Assembly: GCA_910577105.1 (NCBI GenBank)
Contig: CAJTMB010000017.1
Span: forward strand, 1 to 64,000
Length of the DNA stretch: 64,000 bases
Reading direction: 5' to 3'
Source: an uncultured Lachnospiraceae bacterium
GTDB lineage: Bacteria > Bacillota > Clostridia > Lachnospirales > Lachnospiraceae
Shown here: in pieces, positions 51,934-59,434 of the stretch
Layout of the letters: every line of letters begins with the position of its first letter
Numbering within the stretch: the stretch's first letter is position 1
Notes under the pieces: generated by a model
Database searches by the model: none
Told to the model about the DNA's origin: nothing
What the model saw: the letters and a program-made list of their open reading frames with translations, nothing else
Translations under genes and position numbers: made by a program

Positions 51934-52683
51934 TTACTCGTCAAGGTTGTCTTCCAAATCTTCTTCCGGCTCTTGCGGCTCTTTCACATCAAAGGTCCGG
52001 AAAATATCTTCCGTTCCCGTACTGATACCGGTAAAGTCAGGCCTTCTGTATACCACATTCGTACCCGTCATGCTGTACATGCTGATGCTCATGGTTCCTG
52101 AAAGAACACCCGTATTTTCATTAAAGGTAAGCGTCAAAGCATGTATCGACTTCTGCTCAGGGTCATTTACAATATAATGCAAAGCATTTTTTATGCTCCC
52201 GTAACCCGTTTCCAGATTCACGTTCAGCCCATGCCGGTACAAGTAAATACCGTTTGGATTTGCCGGTGCCGGAGGTGTTTCCACTCCGTTCAGTTCATCA
52301 TCCACCGACACTACATCCGCTTCGGGATACACCACATCCAATGATTCTGCCGTATTCATTCCGAGAAAACTTACAAAGAGCCCGAAACGGTCCTCCAATT
52401 TTTTGGCAAACAATATTTTATCCGCATTTAAAATGGCTGAAGGGTAAACATTTTTCATCTCAGCATTTTCCTGCTGATACCTCGCTGTTTCCGATTCATA
52501 AAAATCCCTGTTTGAGCGCAGATTATCCAGCTTGTTTACCGCAACCTGGAGTCTGCTGTTCTCAGCCTCCACCTCTACAGTCTTTTCCTGTAATTTTGTA
52601 AAGACAAAAAAGTAAGTCACCACCACAAGCAGAATCCCGACAAATGTCAGCATCAGGTTTACATCTCTCTTACTCAGCTTCAT
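51934..52683 (-). CDS. pilO: PilO-like type IV pilus inner-membrane alignment protein
   Basis: The 249-residue protein has one N-terminal membrane helix (about residues 10-28), a coiled coil (about residues 30-80) and a mixed alpha/beta C-terminal domain with GLNVNLETGYGSIKNALHYI and LTLTFNENTGVLSGTMSISMY, as in PilO/GspM ferredoxin-like folds. It pairs with the PilN part of the preceding gene. Its start overlaps the pilMN end by 14 bases, indicating tight coupling. ATG 52683 follows GAGGAGGTGG. Confidence 0.82.
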   Translation of the reverse strand: MKLSKRDVNLMLTFVGILLVVVTYFFVFTKLQEKTVEVEAENSRLQVAVNKLDNLRSNRDFYESETARYQQENAEMKNVYPSAILNADKILFAKKLEDRFGLFVSFLGMNTAESLDVVYPEADVVSVDDELNGVETPPAPANPNGIYLYRHGLNVNLETGYGSIKNALHYIVNDPEQKSIHALTLTFNENTGVLSGTMSISMYSMTGTNVVYRRPDFTGISTGTEDIFRTFDVKEPQEPEEDLEDNLDE

Positions 52684-54265
52684 TTTCTTCCACCTCCTCT
52701 GTCTGTCCGGGAACTTCCGTCACTCCATACGGATAATATGTACACTGCACTGTGAAGGAAACCAACGGGATATCTTCCTCCGTATTATTCTCCTCGCTGA
52801 CTGACGTCACATCCACCCACGCCAGACTCTCAAACCCCATAAGGGCGTCGACCACATTTGCAGCTTCATTCTTACTGCTTACCTCCACAGACATCAGAAC
52901 GGACTGCTCATCGCATATCAGGGAAGTCACCCTGATATCCGAAGGCATTTTCTGCTCCAGTTCCCTTATAAATGCGCCTATTTCTTCGTTGTGGTTCATG
53001 GTTGCAGCATTTAATGCATGCAGATAATCATTTTCCGCTTTTTCAGCCGTATAAGTATTATAAATTTCCTCTATATACTTCAAAGAAGTAAGATACAGTT
53101 TTTTGTCGGAATTTTCTTTCTTTGCTGCCAGATAAGGCAGCAGGGAAGCAACCAAAAGGGCAAGTGAAATAAATATGCCTCCCACAAACAAAAGCACGGC
53201 AACCCCGTCAAAAACGCTGCCCTTTTTCTTGCTGGTTTCCTTTTCCTCGGTGACAAACCCAAGGGGCGCAACAGCCGCACCCAGACAGCTGATATATTCC
53301 CCAAAGCTTACATCCCTGAAATGACGTTCAATATTAAAACCTTCCGCCCTTTTCAGCACATCTACCTGAAAGCCCAAATCATCCGTCATACGGTCAGCAA
53401 GACCGGCAATGTCACCGCCAAGGCCCGTCAGGTATATCCTATCCATTTTCACATTTGCGTTTCTGGAATTAAAATAATCCATAACACGCAACACACCGTT
53501 TACAAGATAGCCAATCGCCTCTTCGCTTTCCGTCCCCTCTTCCTCATCGGAAACATAGTCCGTGCGTCTCAGCGTTTTCAGCGCTTCCTCATATTCCATG
53601 TCGTTGCTTTCCATACATTCATGTATGATGGCGTCCACACCGTAATTGATATTGCGCTGCAATACCTGGATTCCGTTTTGTAATATGGTAACAAGCGTCG
53701 TACTCTCATCCACCTTTACTACCATGTGGTTGCCTTCCGCACACTCGGCCCTGATTACCTGATACAGGCCGTTCCCGCCGTAATCGTAACCGACTACCGA
53801 CAACCCGCAGACAGCCGCCAGCTGCTGGTAATCCTGCAGAATCTTTTTGGGTGCAGCATAAACGAGAAGGCGCATCTGTCCGCCCTCCCCTTCCTGCTGA
53901 GCCATAACGCTGTAGCCCAGTTCATAGTCAGACAGCTGTACCGGAAAATAATCCGACGCGTTGGTTTCAATCAGCGTTTTTATTCTATTATCCTTTACCT
54001 TCGGTATGGTGACTTCCCTGTTTGCAATCTTGGAAGAAGTAATGGAAAAAACCGTCTGCCTCGTCTTAATTTTCCCTGCGCTGAGGCTCTTTTTTATCGC
54101 CTCCGCAAATTCCTGTGTCACCTTTACTACCCCGTCATTTACAATTCCCTCCGGAGTCACAAGGCTGACACAATGGTAGACCTTCGGATTTTTCACCCGG
54201 TAATCCACTTCCATAATCTTGGTCAGTGAATTTCCCACTTCAATGCTCAAAACTTTTTTTGCCAT
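52670..54265 (-). CDS. pilM: Fused PilM-PilN type IV pilus assembly protein
   Basis: The 531-residue protein has two parts. Residues 1-345 are an actin-like PilM/GspL domain (KVLSIEVGNSLTKIMEVDY phosphate-1 motif, VVKVDESTTLVTIL, RIYLTGLGGDIAGLADRM). Residues 355-379 form a membrane helix (VLLFVGGIFISLALLVASLL). The rest, about 150 residues, holds a coiled coil and a PilN-like ferredoxin fold (MPSDIRVTSLI, SVLMSVEVSS, WVDVTSVS). In most bacteria PilM and PilN are separate proteins whose N-terminal peptide docks PilN to PilM; here the chains are continuous. The fusion is supported by uninterrupted reading frame and normal domain order. ATG 54265 follows GAGAGGGAG. Confidence 0.85.
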   Translation of the reverse strand: MAKKVLSIEVGNSLTKIMEVDYRVKNPKVYHCVSLVTPEGIVNDGVVKVTQEFAEAIKKSLSAGKIKTRQTVFSITSSKIANREVTIPKVKDNRIKTLIETNASDYFPVQLSDYELGYSVMAQQEGEGGQMRLLVYAAPKKILQDYQQLAAVCGLSVVGYDYGGNGLYQVIRAECAEGNHMVVKVDESTTLVTILQNGIQVLQRNINYGVDAIIHECMESNDMEYEEALKTLRRTDYVSDEEEGTESEEAIGYLVNGVLRVMDYFNSRNANVKMDRIYLTGLGGDIAGLADRMTDDLGFQVDVLKRAEGFNIERHFRDVSFGEYISCLGAAVAPLGFVTEEKETSKKKGSVFDGVAVLLFVGGIFISLALLVASLLPYLAAKKENSDKKLYLTSLKYIEEIYNTYTAEKAENDYLHALNAATMNHNEEIGAFIRELEQKMPSDIRVTSLICDEQSVLMSVEVSSKNEAANVVDALMGFESLAWVDVTSVSEENNTEEDIPLVSFTVQCTYYPYGVTEVPGQTEEVEENEAE

Positions 54266-54320
54266 CTTGTTATTTCTCCCTCTCGCTTAATTCTATTTTA
54301 AAACCTGACTTCTATTGCAT

Positions 54321-54357
54321 AAAAAAGGGCTCAAACATAAACTGCCTTTGCCCTTTT
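54321..54357 (-). terminator. Terminator-like hairpin between the two pilus blocks
   Basis: Minus-strand arms AAAAGGGC and GCCCTTTT (54350-54357 and 54323-54330), 19-base loop, then TTTTTT. It begins 8 bases past the fimT-like stop and would end or attenuate the pilB block before pilMN. No strong new promoter is evident downstream, so partial read-through is likely. Confidence 0.65.
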
Positions 54358-54365
54358 GTCATTTT

Positions 54366-54887
54366 CTACTCTAAAGCAATTTTTCCCGTAAGATAGGTAA
54401 GGCTTATTTTCTTTACCGTACGGCCTTTGCTGCTTCTTATCGCCACACAGTATTTTCCTTCGTAGGATGCTCCCATCAAAGACAAATCATGGAACGCGCC
54501 GCTGCTACGGTTAAAACGCAGGATAAGAGGATGCCCCGCATCACCGACAGGACGCCAGAACTCCGCCGCATCCCCTGTAATCTGAAACTCCAGTTTTACG
54601 CCCTTGTCTCCAATCCGTACCGTAGTAACCCTGTCGGGCTCCCCCACTTCCGTAATCACTTCCTTTACCCAGATGCCGTCATCATCCTCATATATTTCAA
54701 GGTGCGCGTCCAGTTTTCCCATGGCTGTGATACGATTTCCCTGTATTGCCGACACCAGCTTATTGGCACAACTTTCCGCAGGTTTACCGCTGACAAGACC
54801 GATTCCGATTGCGGATACGCCAGCCAGTACAGCTAAAATTGCAATCACTACAATCAATTCAATTAATGAAAATGCTTTGTTGTTCAT
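54366..54887 (-). CDS. FimT/GspH-like minor pilin
   Basis: The 173-residue protein has a prepilin N-terminus (NNKA then FSLIELIVVIAILAVLAGVSA) with Glu5 but alanine rather than glycine at -1 of the cleavage site. The remainder has the GspH/FimT pattern of a helical stem then short beta strands (VTTVRIGDKGVKLEF, ILRFNRSSGAFHDLSL) and an end YLTGKIALE. Start ATG 54887 follows AAGGTG with 7-base spacing. A structured element precedes it and a terminator-like hairpin follows. Confidence 0.8.
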   Translation of the reverse strand: MNNKAFSLIELIVVIAILAVLAGVSAIGIGLVSGKPAESCANKLVSAIQGNRITAMGKLDAHLEIYEDDDGIWVKEVITEVGEPDRVTTVRIGDKGVKLEFQITGDAAEFWRPVGDAGHPLILRFNRSSGAFHDLSLMGASYEGKYCVAIRSSKGRTVKKISLTYLTGKIALE

Positions 54888-54929
54888 GTTGATTCACCTT
54901 GTAAATGAATTAGGTTTCCGCCTGCCGGC

Positions 54930-55048
54930 ATGGTATATTTCCATCTCAGCCGCGTTCCCGCTCCGTAAAAACATAGCAGGGCGCTAAGCCCGAAAGCACC
55001 TTGCTAAGCGCTGATGTTTTTCAAGGGGCTTCTATGGAGATATACCAT
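54930..55048 (-). ncRNA. Nested inverted-repeat element between pilD and the fimT-like gene
   Basis: Three inverted repeats share nearly the same centre. The outer 15-base arms are 54930-54944 and 55034-55048 (14 of 15 complementary). Middle perfect 8-base arms AAAAACAT/ATGTTTTT lie at 54967-54974 and 55014-55021. Inner arms GCGCTAAGC/GCTAAGCGC (54981-54989, 55003-55011; one mismatch) close a 13-base loop. It lies in the otherwise short spacer between two pilus genes. No U-run follows. It could be a leader RNA, an attenuator or a small palindromic mobile element. I do not recognise a named family. Confidence 0.6.
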
Positions 55049-55069
55049 TCCGTCAGACTGCTTTATGTA

Positions 55070-55837
55070 TCAAAATGCAAAAAGACTTAAGTACCATGCG
55101 ATAAATTCGGTACCCCATAGAGCGGAGATAATGACGCCTATGGATAGGTAGGGACCCATGGCAAGCTGACGGCCCTCGCCGGATAGTTTCATGCGGATAA
55201 GGTGGATGATGGAGCCCACAATGCATCCGATGAGAAACGCGAGGATAATTTTCTGCCAGCCCAAAAGCAAGCCACAGGCGGCCATGAGTTTGATATCACC
55301 ACCGCCGATTGCCCTGCCTTTGCTGCATACATATAAAATATACAGGAACGCACTCACTGCCACAAAACCAATGAGATACTCTATCCAGTTTCCTAAATCA
55401 GTTATGACTCTCACTATCCCCAGTATCCCAATAAAGATATTGAAACCGATTGGAATCTCATAGGTCTTAAAATCAATGACACTCAGTGCCAACAGCGCGC
55501 TGCCCATCAGGCAGTAGAGTAGGGATTCTACGCTTATCCCACAGACAGCGAACGTCAGTACATAGAGGGCTCCATTCAGCGCCTCAATGAGAGGATGCTG
55601 AATGGAAATCCCGGCTTTGCATTTCCGGCACTTCCCGCCCAGAAACAGATAACTGAAAAGCGGTACCAAATCATACCATCTAAGCTGATACCCACAGCTT
55701 TCACAGTGGGAACGGACCTTGACGATACTCTCCTTTCTGGGAATACGGCAGATGCATACATTTAAGAAGCTGCCTATGACAATTCCGTAAAGGAAAACGA
55801 TTATGTACAGTAAAATTTTCAGTGATGTAGGGAGCAT
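55070..55837 (-). CDS. pilD: Type IV prepilin peptidase/N-methyltransferase
   Basis: PilD cleaves prepilin leaders and methylates the new N-terminus. The 255-residue integral membrane protein has the N-terminal GSFLNVCICRIPRKES motif and two CxxC pairs (CESC and CRKC, about residues 45 and 71) as in full-length PilD. Several membrane segments follow, with catalytic aspartates in SVIDFKTYEIP (about residue 121) and GGGDIKLMAACGLLLG (about residue 177). It serves the five prepilin-like proteins of this locus. ATG 55837 follows AAAGGAC. Confidence 0.95.
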   Translation of the reverse strand: MLPTSLKILLYIIVFLYGIVIGSFLNVCICRIPRKESIVKVRSHCESCGYQLRWYDLVPLFSYLFLGGKCRKCKAGISIQHPLIEALNGALYVLTFAVCGISVESLLYCLMGSALLALSVIDFKTYEIPIGFNIFIGILGIVRVITDLGNWIEYLIGFVAVSAFLYILYVCSKGRAIGGGDIKLMAACGLLLGWQKIILAFLIGCIVGSIIHLIRMKLSGEGRQLAMGPYLSIGVIISALWGTEFIAWYLSLFAF

Positions 55838-55871
55838 GGAAGTGTCCTTTCAAAAATATAAATTATAATTA

Positions 55872-56291
55872 TTACGGTGTTGGAGGATAATTAGAAGCAT
55901 CAGGATAAACTTCTGCAGTACCCAGTGTAATCTTGGTAACACCATTTTCTGCATCCCAAGTCACTACCCAAGTGTAAGAAGCATTTACTTTGGATGTCGG
56001 CACTTTTGTGAAACCGGGCAAACCTGTTACCGTCGTATTTGCAGCTAAAGTATTCTCACCAGTGGTTAAAGCTGTAGAACCAAATTGAACAGAACCAGTC
56101 GTACCCTCTGCAGTCACAGCGTCAATTGCTGCTGCAATTTCCTGTGCGTTGGTAACGTCTGCTGCTTGTCTGGAACGTGCCACATATTTTACAAACTGAG
56201 GTGCAAGAATACCAACCAGTACCAGCATGATGGCGATAACGATGATTAACTCAACCAGTGAAAAACCTTTGTCATTCATTTTCTTTTTCAT
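55872..56291 (-). CDS. pilA: Major type IV pilin (PilA-like)
   Basis: The 139-residue prepilin has a short leader ending in Gly (MKKKMNDKG) and the mature start FSLVELIIVIAIMLVLVGIL with Glu5. A helical stem (ARSRQAADVTNAQEIAAAIDAV) and a small Thr/Asn/Gly-rich head (about residues 65-139) follow. There are no cysteines in the head, so no disulphide-closed D-region. It is probably the main pilus subunit because it is the shortest and has its own strong ribosome site (AAGGAGAG). It lies between pilC and pilD. Confidence 0.88.
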   Translation of the reverse strand: MKKKMNDKGFSLVELIIVIAIMLVLVGILAPQFVKYVARSRQAADVTNAQEIAAAIDAVTAEGTTGSVQFGSTALTTGENTLAANTTVTGLPGFTKVPTSKVNASYTWVVTWDAENGVTKITLGTAEVYPDASNYPPTP

Positions 56292-56329
56292 AACTTTGCT
56301 CTCTCCTTTATAAAAGATTTATTATCTTA

Positions 56330-56357
56330 ATCACTGCCATCCCTACACAGCAGTGGT
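56330..56357 (-). promoter_or_regulatory. Hairpin in the pilC-pilA spacer
   Basis: Eight-base arms (ATCACTGC 56330-56337, GCAGTGGT 56350-56357; one wobble pair) lie between the pilC stop and pilA. Such a stem at the 5' side of the pilin message could stabilise a processed pilA mRNA and raise pilin over the other subunits. Confidence 0.45.
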
Positions 56358-56367
56358 TAATTCAGTT

Positions 56368-57582
56368 TTATAGCTGTCCCAATACATCATACAGCTTAAT
56401 CATGGGAGCCATTACCGCTGCAATCATCAGGCTGACGATTCCTGCAAGCATCACAATAATCATGGGCTCCATGGCTGCCATCAGGGACTGCACGGCAATT
56501 TCCACTTCTTCGTCATAGTAATCGGCAAGCTTGGTGAGCATCTCCTCTGTGTTACCGGCTTCCTCGCCAATCTTTACCATATGGTATACCATCGGAGGAA
56601 ACAGCCCACACTGTTCAAGGGGTCTGGAGAGTGGCTGACCTATCATGATTTCATTTTTGCACATGTCCATAGCTTCTTTAAAGTAGACGTTTTCCATGGT
56701 GTCACCTACAATATCCACCGCTTCTATAATCGGCACGCCCGACGCCAAAAGGGTGCTCATGGTACGCGCCATCATGGAGGAAGCCTGTTTAATCTCCAGA
56801 TTCTTCATGACCGCTATCTTTAACTTCAATCCATGGAAAACATGCTTTCCCGAATCGGTTCTGCTAAACAACTTTAATCCGACTATAACCGCAGCCAAAA
56901 CCGGAACGACAATATACCATCTGGTCCTCAGAAAGTTACCGCATGCCAGCATAAAGAGGGTGATGCCCGGCAACTCAGCATCCATCTCCGCAAACATATT
57001 GCCATATCTCGGGATAACGAATACCAGCATCACTATCATCACGACAAGCGCTATAACAGCTACCACCACAGGATATATCATCGCCTTTTTCACCAGCGAC
57101 TTGATTTTGGTAGACTTTTCAAACTGTACCGCCATACGTTCCAAAGCTATGTCAAGACTGCCTGAAGACTCTCCCGCCGCCACAAGACTGACCATAAGTT
57201 CCGGAAAAACTTTCGGATACTGCGCCAGGGCACTGGAAAAAGTTTCTCCCTTTTCCACACTGACGCGCACGCCGCTCACCGCTTCCTTCATAACTTTATT
57301 TTCTGTCTGCTCATCCAGCATCTTCAAGGTGCTCAGGATGGATACGCCCGCCCTGTTCATGCTGACAAACTGTCTGCAGAAAACGCTCAAATCACGCGTC
57401 GTGGGCTTACCTCCAAAAGAGATATTCAAGTCCTTACTGAGAAGGCTCTGCTCCTTCACTTCCAGAACAGTCAGTCCCTGCTGTTTCAAATCCATCCTTA
57501 CTTTGTCAATTGATTCAGCCTCGATACTGCCGGAAACGGTTTTACCGGCCTTGTCTATCGCCTCATAACCATAAGCTGCCAT
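56368..57582 (-). CDS. pilC: Type IV pilus inner-membrane platform protein PilC
   Basis: The 404-residue GspF/PilC-family protein has the two duplicated cytoplasmic domains (FCRQFVSMNRAGVSILSTLKML near residue 65, and ASSMMARTMSTLLASGVPIIEAV near residue 265). Membrane helices lie near residues 170-195, 220-240 and 375-400. It connects the PilB ATPase to pilins. ATG 57582 follows AGGGAGAG. Confidence 0.95.
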   Translation of the reverse strand: MAAYGYEAIDKAGKTVSGSIEAESIDKVRMDLKQQGLTVLEVKEQSLLSKDLNISFGGKPTTRDLSVFCRQFVSMNRAGVSILSTLKMLDEQTENKVMKEAVSGVRVSVEKGETFSSALAQYPKVFPELMVSLVAAGESSGSLDIALERMAVQFEKSTKIKSLVKKAMIYPVVVAVIALVVMIVMLVFVIPRYGNMFAEMDAELPGITLFMLACGNFLRTRWYIVVPVLAAVIVGLKLFSRTDSGKHVFHGLKLKIAVMKNLEIKQASSMMARTMSTLLASGVPIIEAVDIVGDTMENVYFKEAMDMCKNEIMIGQPLSRPLEQCGLFPPMVYHMVKIGEEAGNTEEMLTKLADYYDEEVEIAVQSLMAAMEPMIIVMLAGIVSLMIAAVMAPMIKLYDVLGQL

Positions 57583-57642
57583 GTGTGCTCTCCCTTACCA
57601 CAGTACATTAGTACCATGTTTTATTTTATCATATTACCTGTC

Positions 57643-57671
57643 ATATTACAATATTCATGCTATTTTTTCAA
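57643..57671 (-). promoter_or_regulatory. Candidate internal promoter upstream of pilC
   Basis: -35 TTGAAA (57666-57671), 17-base spacer, -10 TAATAT (57643-57648) in the 115-base AT-rich gap between pilB and pilC. It would allow pilC-pilA-pilD expression separate from the EAL-pilB transcript. Confidence 0.45.
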
Positions 57672-57697
57672 GCATTTTTTGTGCAAACACACCAAAT

Positions 57698-59392
57698 TTA
57701 TCCATCAAAGGAAACCCGCATCATTTCATGAACGGATGTCATTCCGGAAAGTACATATTGCGTGGCGCTCATACGCAGGGTGTTCATTCCTTCTTTGACT
57801 GCCTGTGCGCATATGTCCTCAGCCATACCGTTTTTGCTGATAATATGGCGGAGGGTGGGCGTCATTTCCATGATTTCATAAACACCAATCCTTCCCTTGT
57901 AACCCATGTTGTCACACTGGGAACAGCCGCAAGGCTCATAAACCTGTATCTCGTCCCCGGGCCTGCCGCCAAGAATTTCCACTTCATCCTGCGTCGCCGG
58001 GCGAAGCCTCTTGCAATTCGGGCAAAGCCTTCTCACAAGACGCTGTGCAATAACGCCCACAACAGAATCTGCAATCAGGTACGGCTCCACGCCCATATCC
58101 ACCAGACGGGTAATGGTACTGGCAGAAGAATTGGTGTGCAGGGTACTCACCACAAGATGTCCTGTGATGGAAGCCTGTACCGCAATCCCTGCCGTTTCCT
58201 GGTCCCTGATTTCTCCAATCATGATAACATCCGGGTCCTGACGGAGAATGGAACGCAGGGCGCTTGCAAAGGTAAGACCTGCCTTATTATTTGTCTGTAC
58301 CTGGTTAACGCCGTCGAGATTGGCCTCCACCGGGTCTTCTACTGTAATAATGTTGACATCCTCTGTGTTCAATTCATTTAACGCTGTATAAAGCGTCGTG
58401 GTTTTACCGCTTCCGGTAGGTCCTGTCACCAGCAGGATGCCGTGCGGATTTTTTAAAATGCGCTCAAACTGTTTCATCTCGGCCGGTTTTAACCCCAGCT
58501 GGCTCTTTTCCCTGTTCAAAGCTGTCTTGGATGCAAGACGCATTACAATCTTCTCACCGAATACGGTAGGCAGTACGGAAACACGGATGTCATATTCTAT
58601 CCTGTCCACTACCTGCGTAATTCGCCCGTCCTGCGGCTTTCTTTTCTCGGAAATATCCATGCCGCCAATTATTTTCAGGCGGGCAACCAAAGCCGGCAGA
58701 ATTTTGACATCGTAGCGGGCTTTTTCGTACAAAGCGCCGTCAATACGGTAACGAATACGCACTTTTTTTTCCATTGGCTCTATATGGATATCGGAAGCTC
58801 TTTGTCTTGCCGCCTTTTCTATCATATCCTTCACCAGCATAACGATAGGAGAATTGTTGATGTCCTCGCTAAAAGCATCCTCCTCTTCTTCCTCAATCGC
58901 ACGCTCTTTCGTATATGCCTCCAGAGCGGAATCCACTTCCTCCTGTCCGAAAAAACGGTCTATGGCCAGCATGACGCTTCTGGGCGTTGCCACCACCGGC
59001 TCCACCTGACAGCCTGTGATAATGGCTATGTCGTCCATCGCCCCCATGTCCATGGGGTCCGCCATTGCCAGACGCAGGATATTCATATTGTCCTGTGCAT
59101 ATTCTATCGGTAGCACCTGGTTTTTTTTCAATACCGCGGGCGCAACTAAATCCAACACTTCCTGCGGGATGGAAATATTCTGTAAGTCCACATTTTCGTA
59201 ACCAAGCTGCGCCGCCAGCACTTCTGCAATCTTTTCTTCTGTCACCATGCCGGCGTCAACCAGAATCTCCCCCAGTTTCCTGCCGCTTCCCTTTTGCATT
59301 TCAAGCGCTTTCTTCAGCTGTACTTCCGTAATAACGCCGCCGTTTACCAGCGCTTCTCCCAAACGTATTTTCTTTTTTCTGAAATCTGTCAT
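57698..59392 (-). CDS. pilB: Type IV pilus extension ATPase PilB
   Basis: The product has about 564 residues. The N-terminal T2SSE-N domain (LGEALVNGGVITEVQLKKAL, LGEILVDAGMVTEEKIAEVL) is duplicated. The ATPase core has SDIHIEPME, RIDGALYE, Walker A GPTGSGKTTTLYTALNELN (about residue 320), the Asp box ITVEDPVE and Walker B DPDVIMIGEIRD. A C-terminal four-cysteine zinc motif (CPNC and CGCSQC) follows. The duplicated N-terminal domain is the type whose homologue MshEN binds c-di-GMP: the LGE.LV..G.VT repeat is present here. ATG 59392 has GGGGA upstream. No retraction ATPase PilT is present in the window. Confidence 0.95.
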   Translation of the reverse strand: MTDFRKKKIRLGEALVNGGVITEVQLKKALEMQKGSGRKLGEILVDAGMVTEEKIAEVLAAQLGYENVDLQNISIPQEVLDLVAPAVLKKNQVLPIEYAQDNMNILRLAMADPMDMGAMDDIAIITGCQVEPVVATPRSVMLAIDRFFGQEEVDSALEAYTKERAIEEEEEDAFSEDINNSPIVMLVKDMIEKAARQRASDIHIEPMEKKVRIRYRIDGALYEKARYDVKILPALVARLKIIGGMDISEKRKPQDGRITQVVDRIEYDIRVSVLPTVFGEKIVMRLASKTALNREKSQLGLKPAEMKQFERILKNPHGILLVTGPTGSGKTTTLYTALNELNTEDVNIITVEDPVEANLDGVNQVQTNNKAGLTFASALRSILRQDPDVIMIGEIRDQETAGIAVQASITGHLVVSTLHTNSSASTITRLVDMGVEPYLIADSVVGVIAQRLVRRLCPNCKRLRPATQDEVEILGGRPGDEIQVYEPCGCSQCDNMGYKGRIGVYEIMEMTPTLRHIISKNGMAEDICAQAVKEGMNTLRMSATQYVLSGMTSVHEMMRVSFDG

Positions 59393-59434
59393 GTCAATCC
59401 CCATTTCTGTACACGGAAAACACATCTGGCAAAA

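Noticed and set aside
54930..55048. c-di-GMP riboswitch in the pilus operon
   Set aside because: A c-di-GMP riboswitch would fit the context, but the element lacks the sequence signatures I know for class I and II. It is a simple nested rod, so I left it unnamed.
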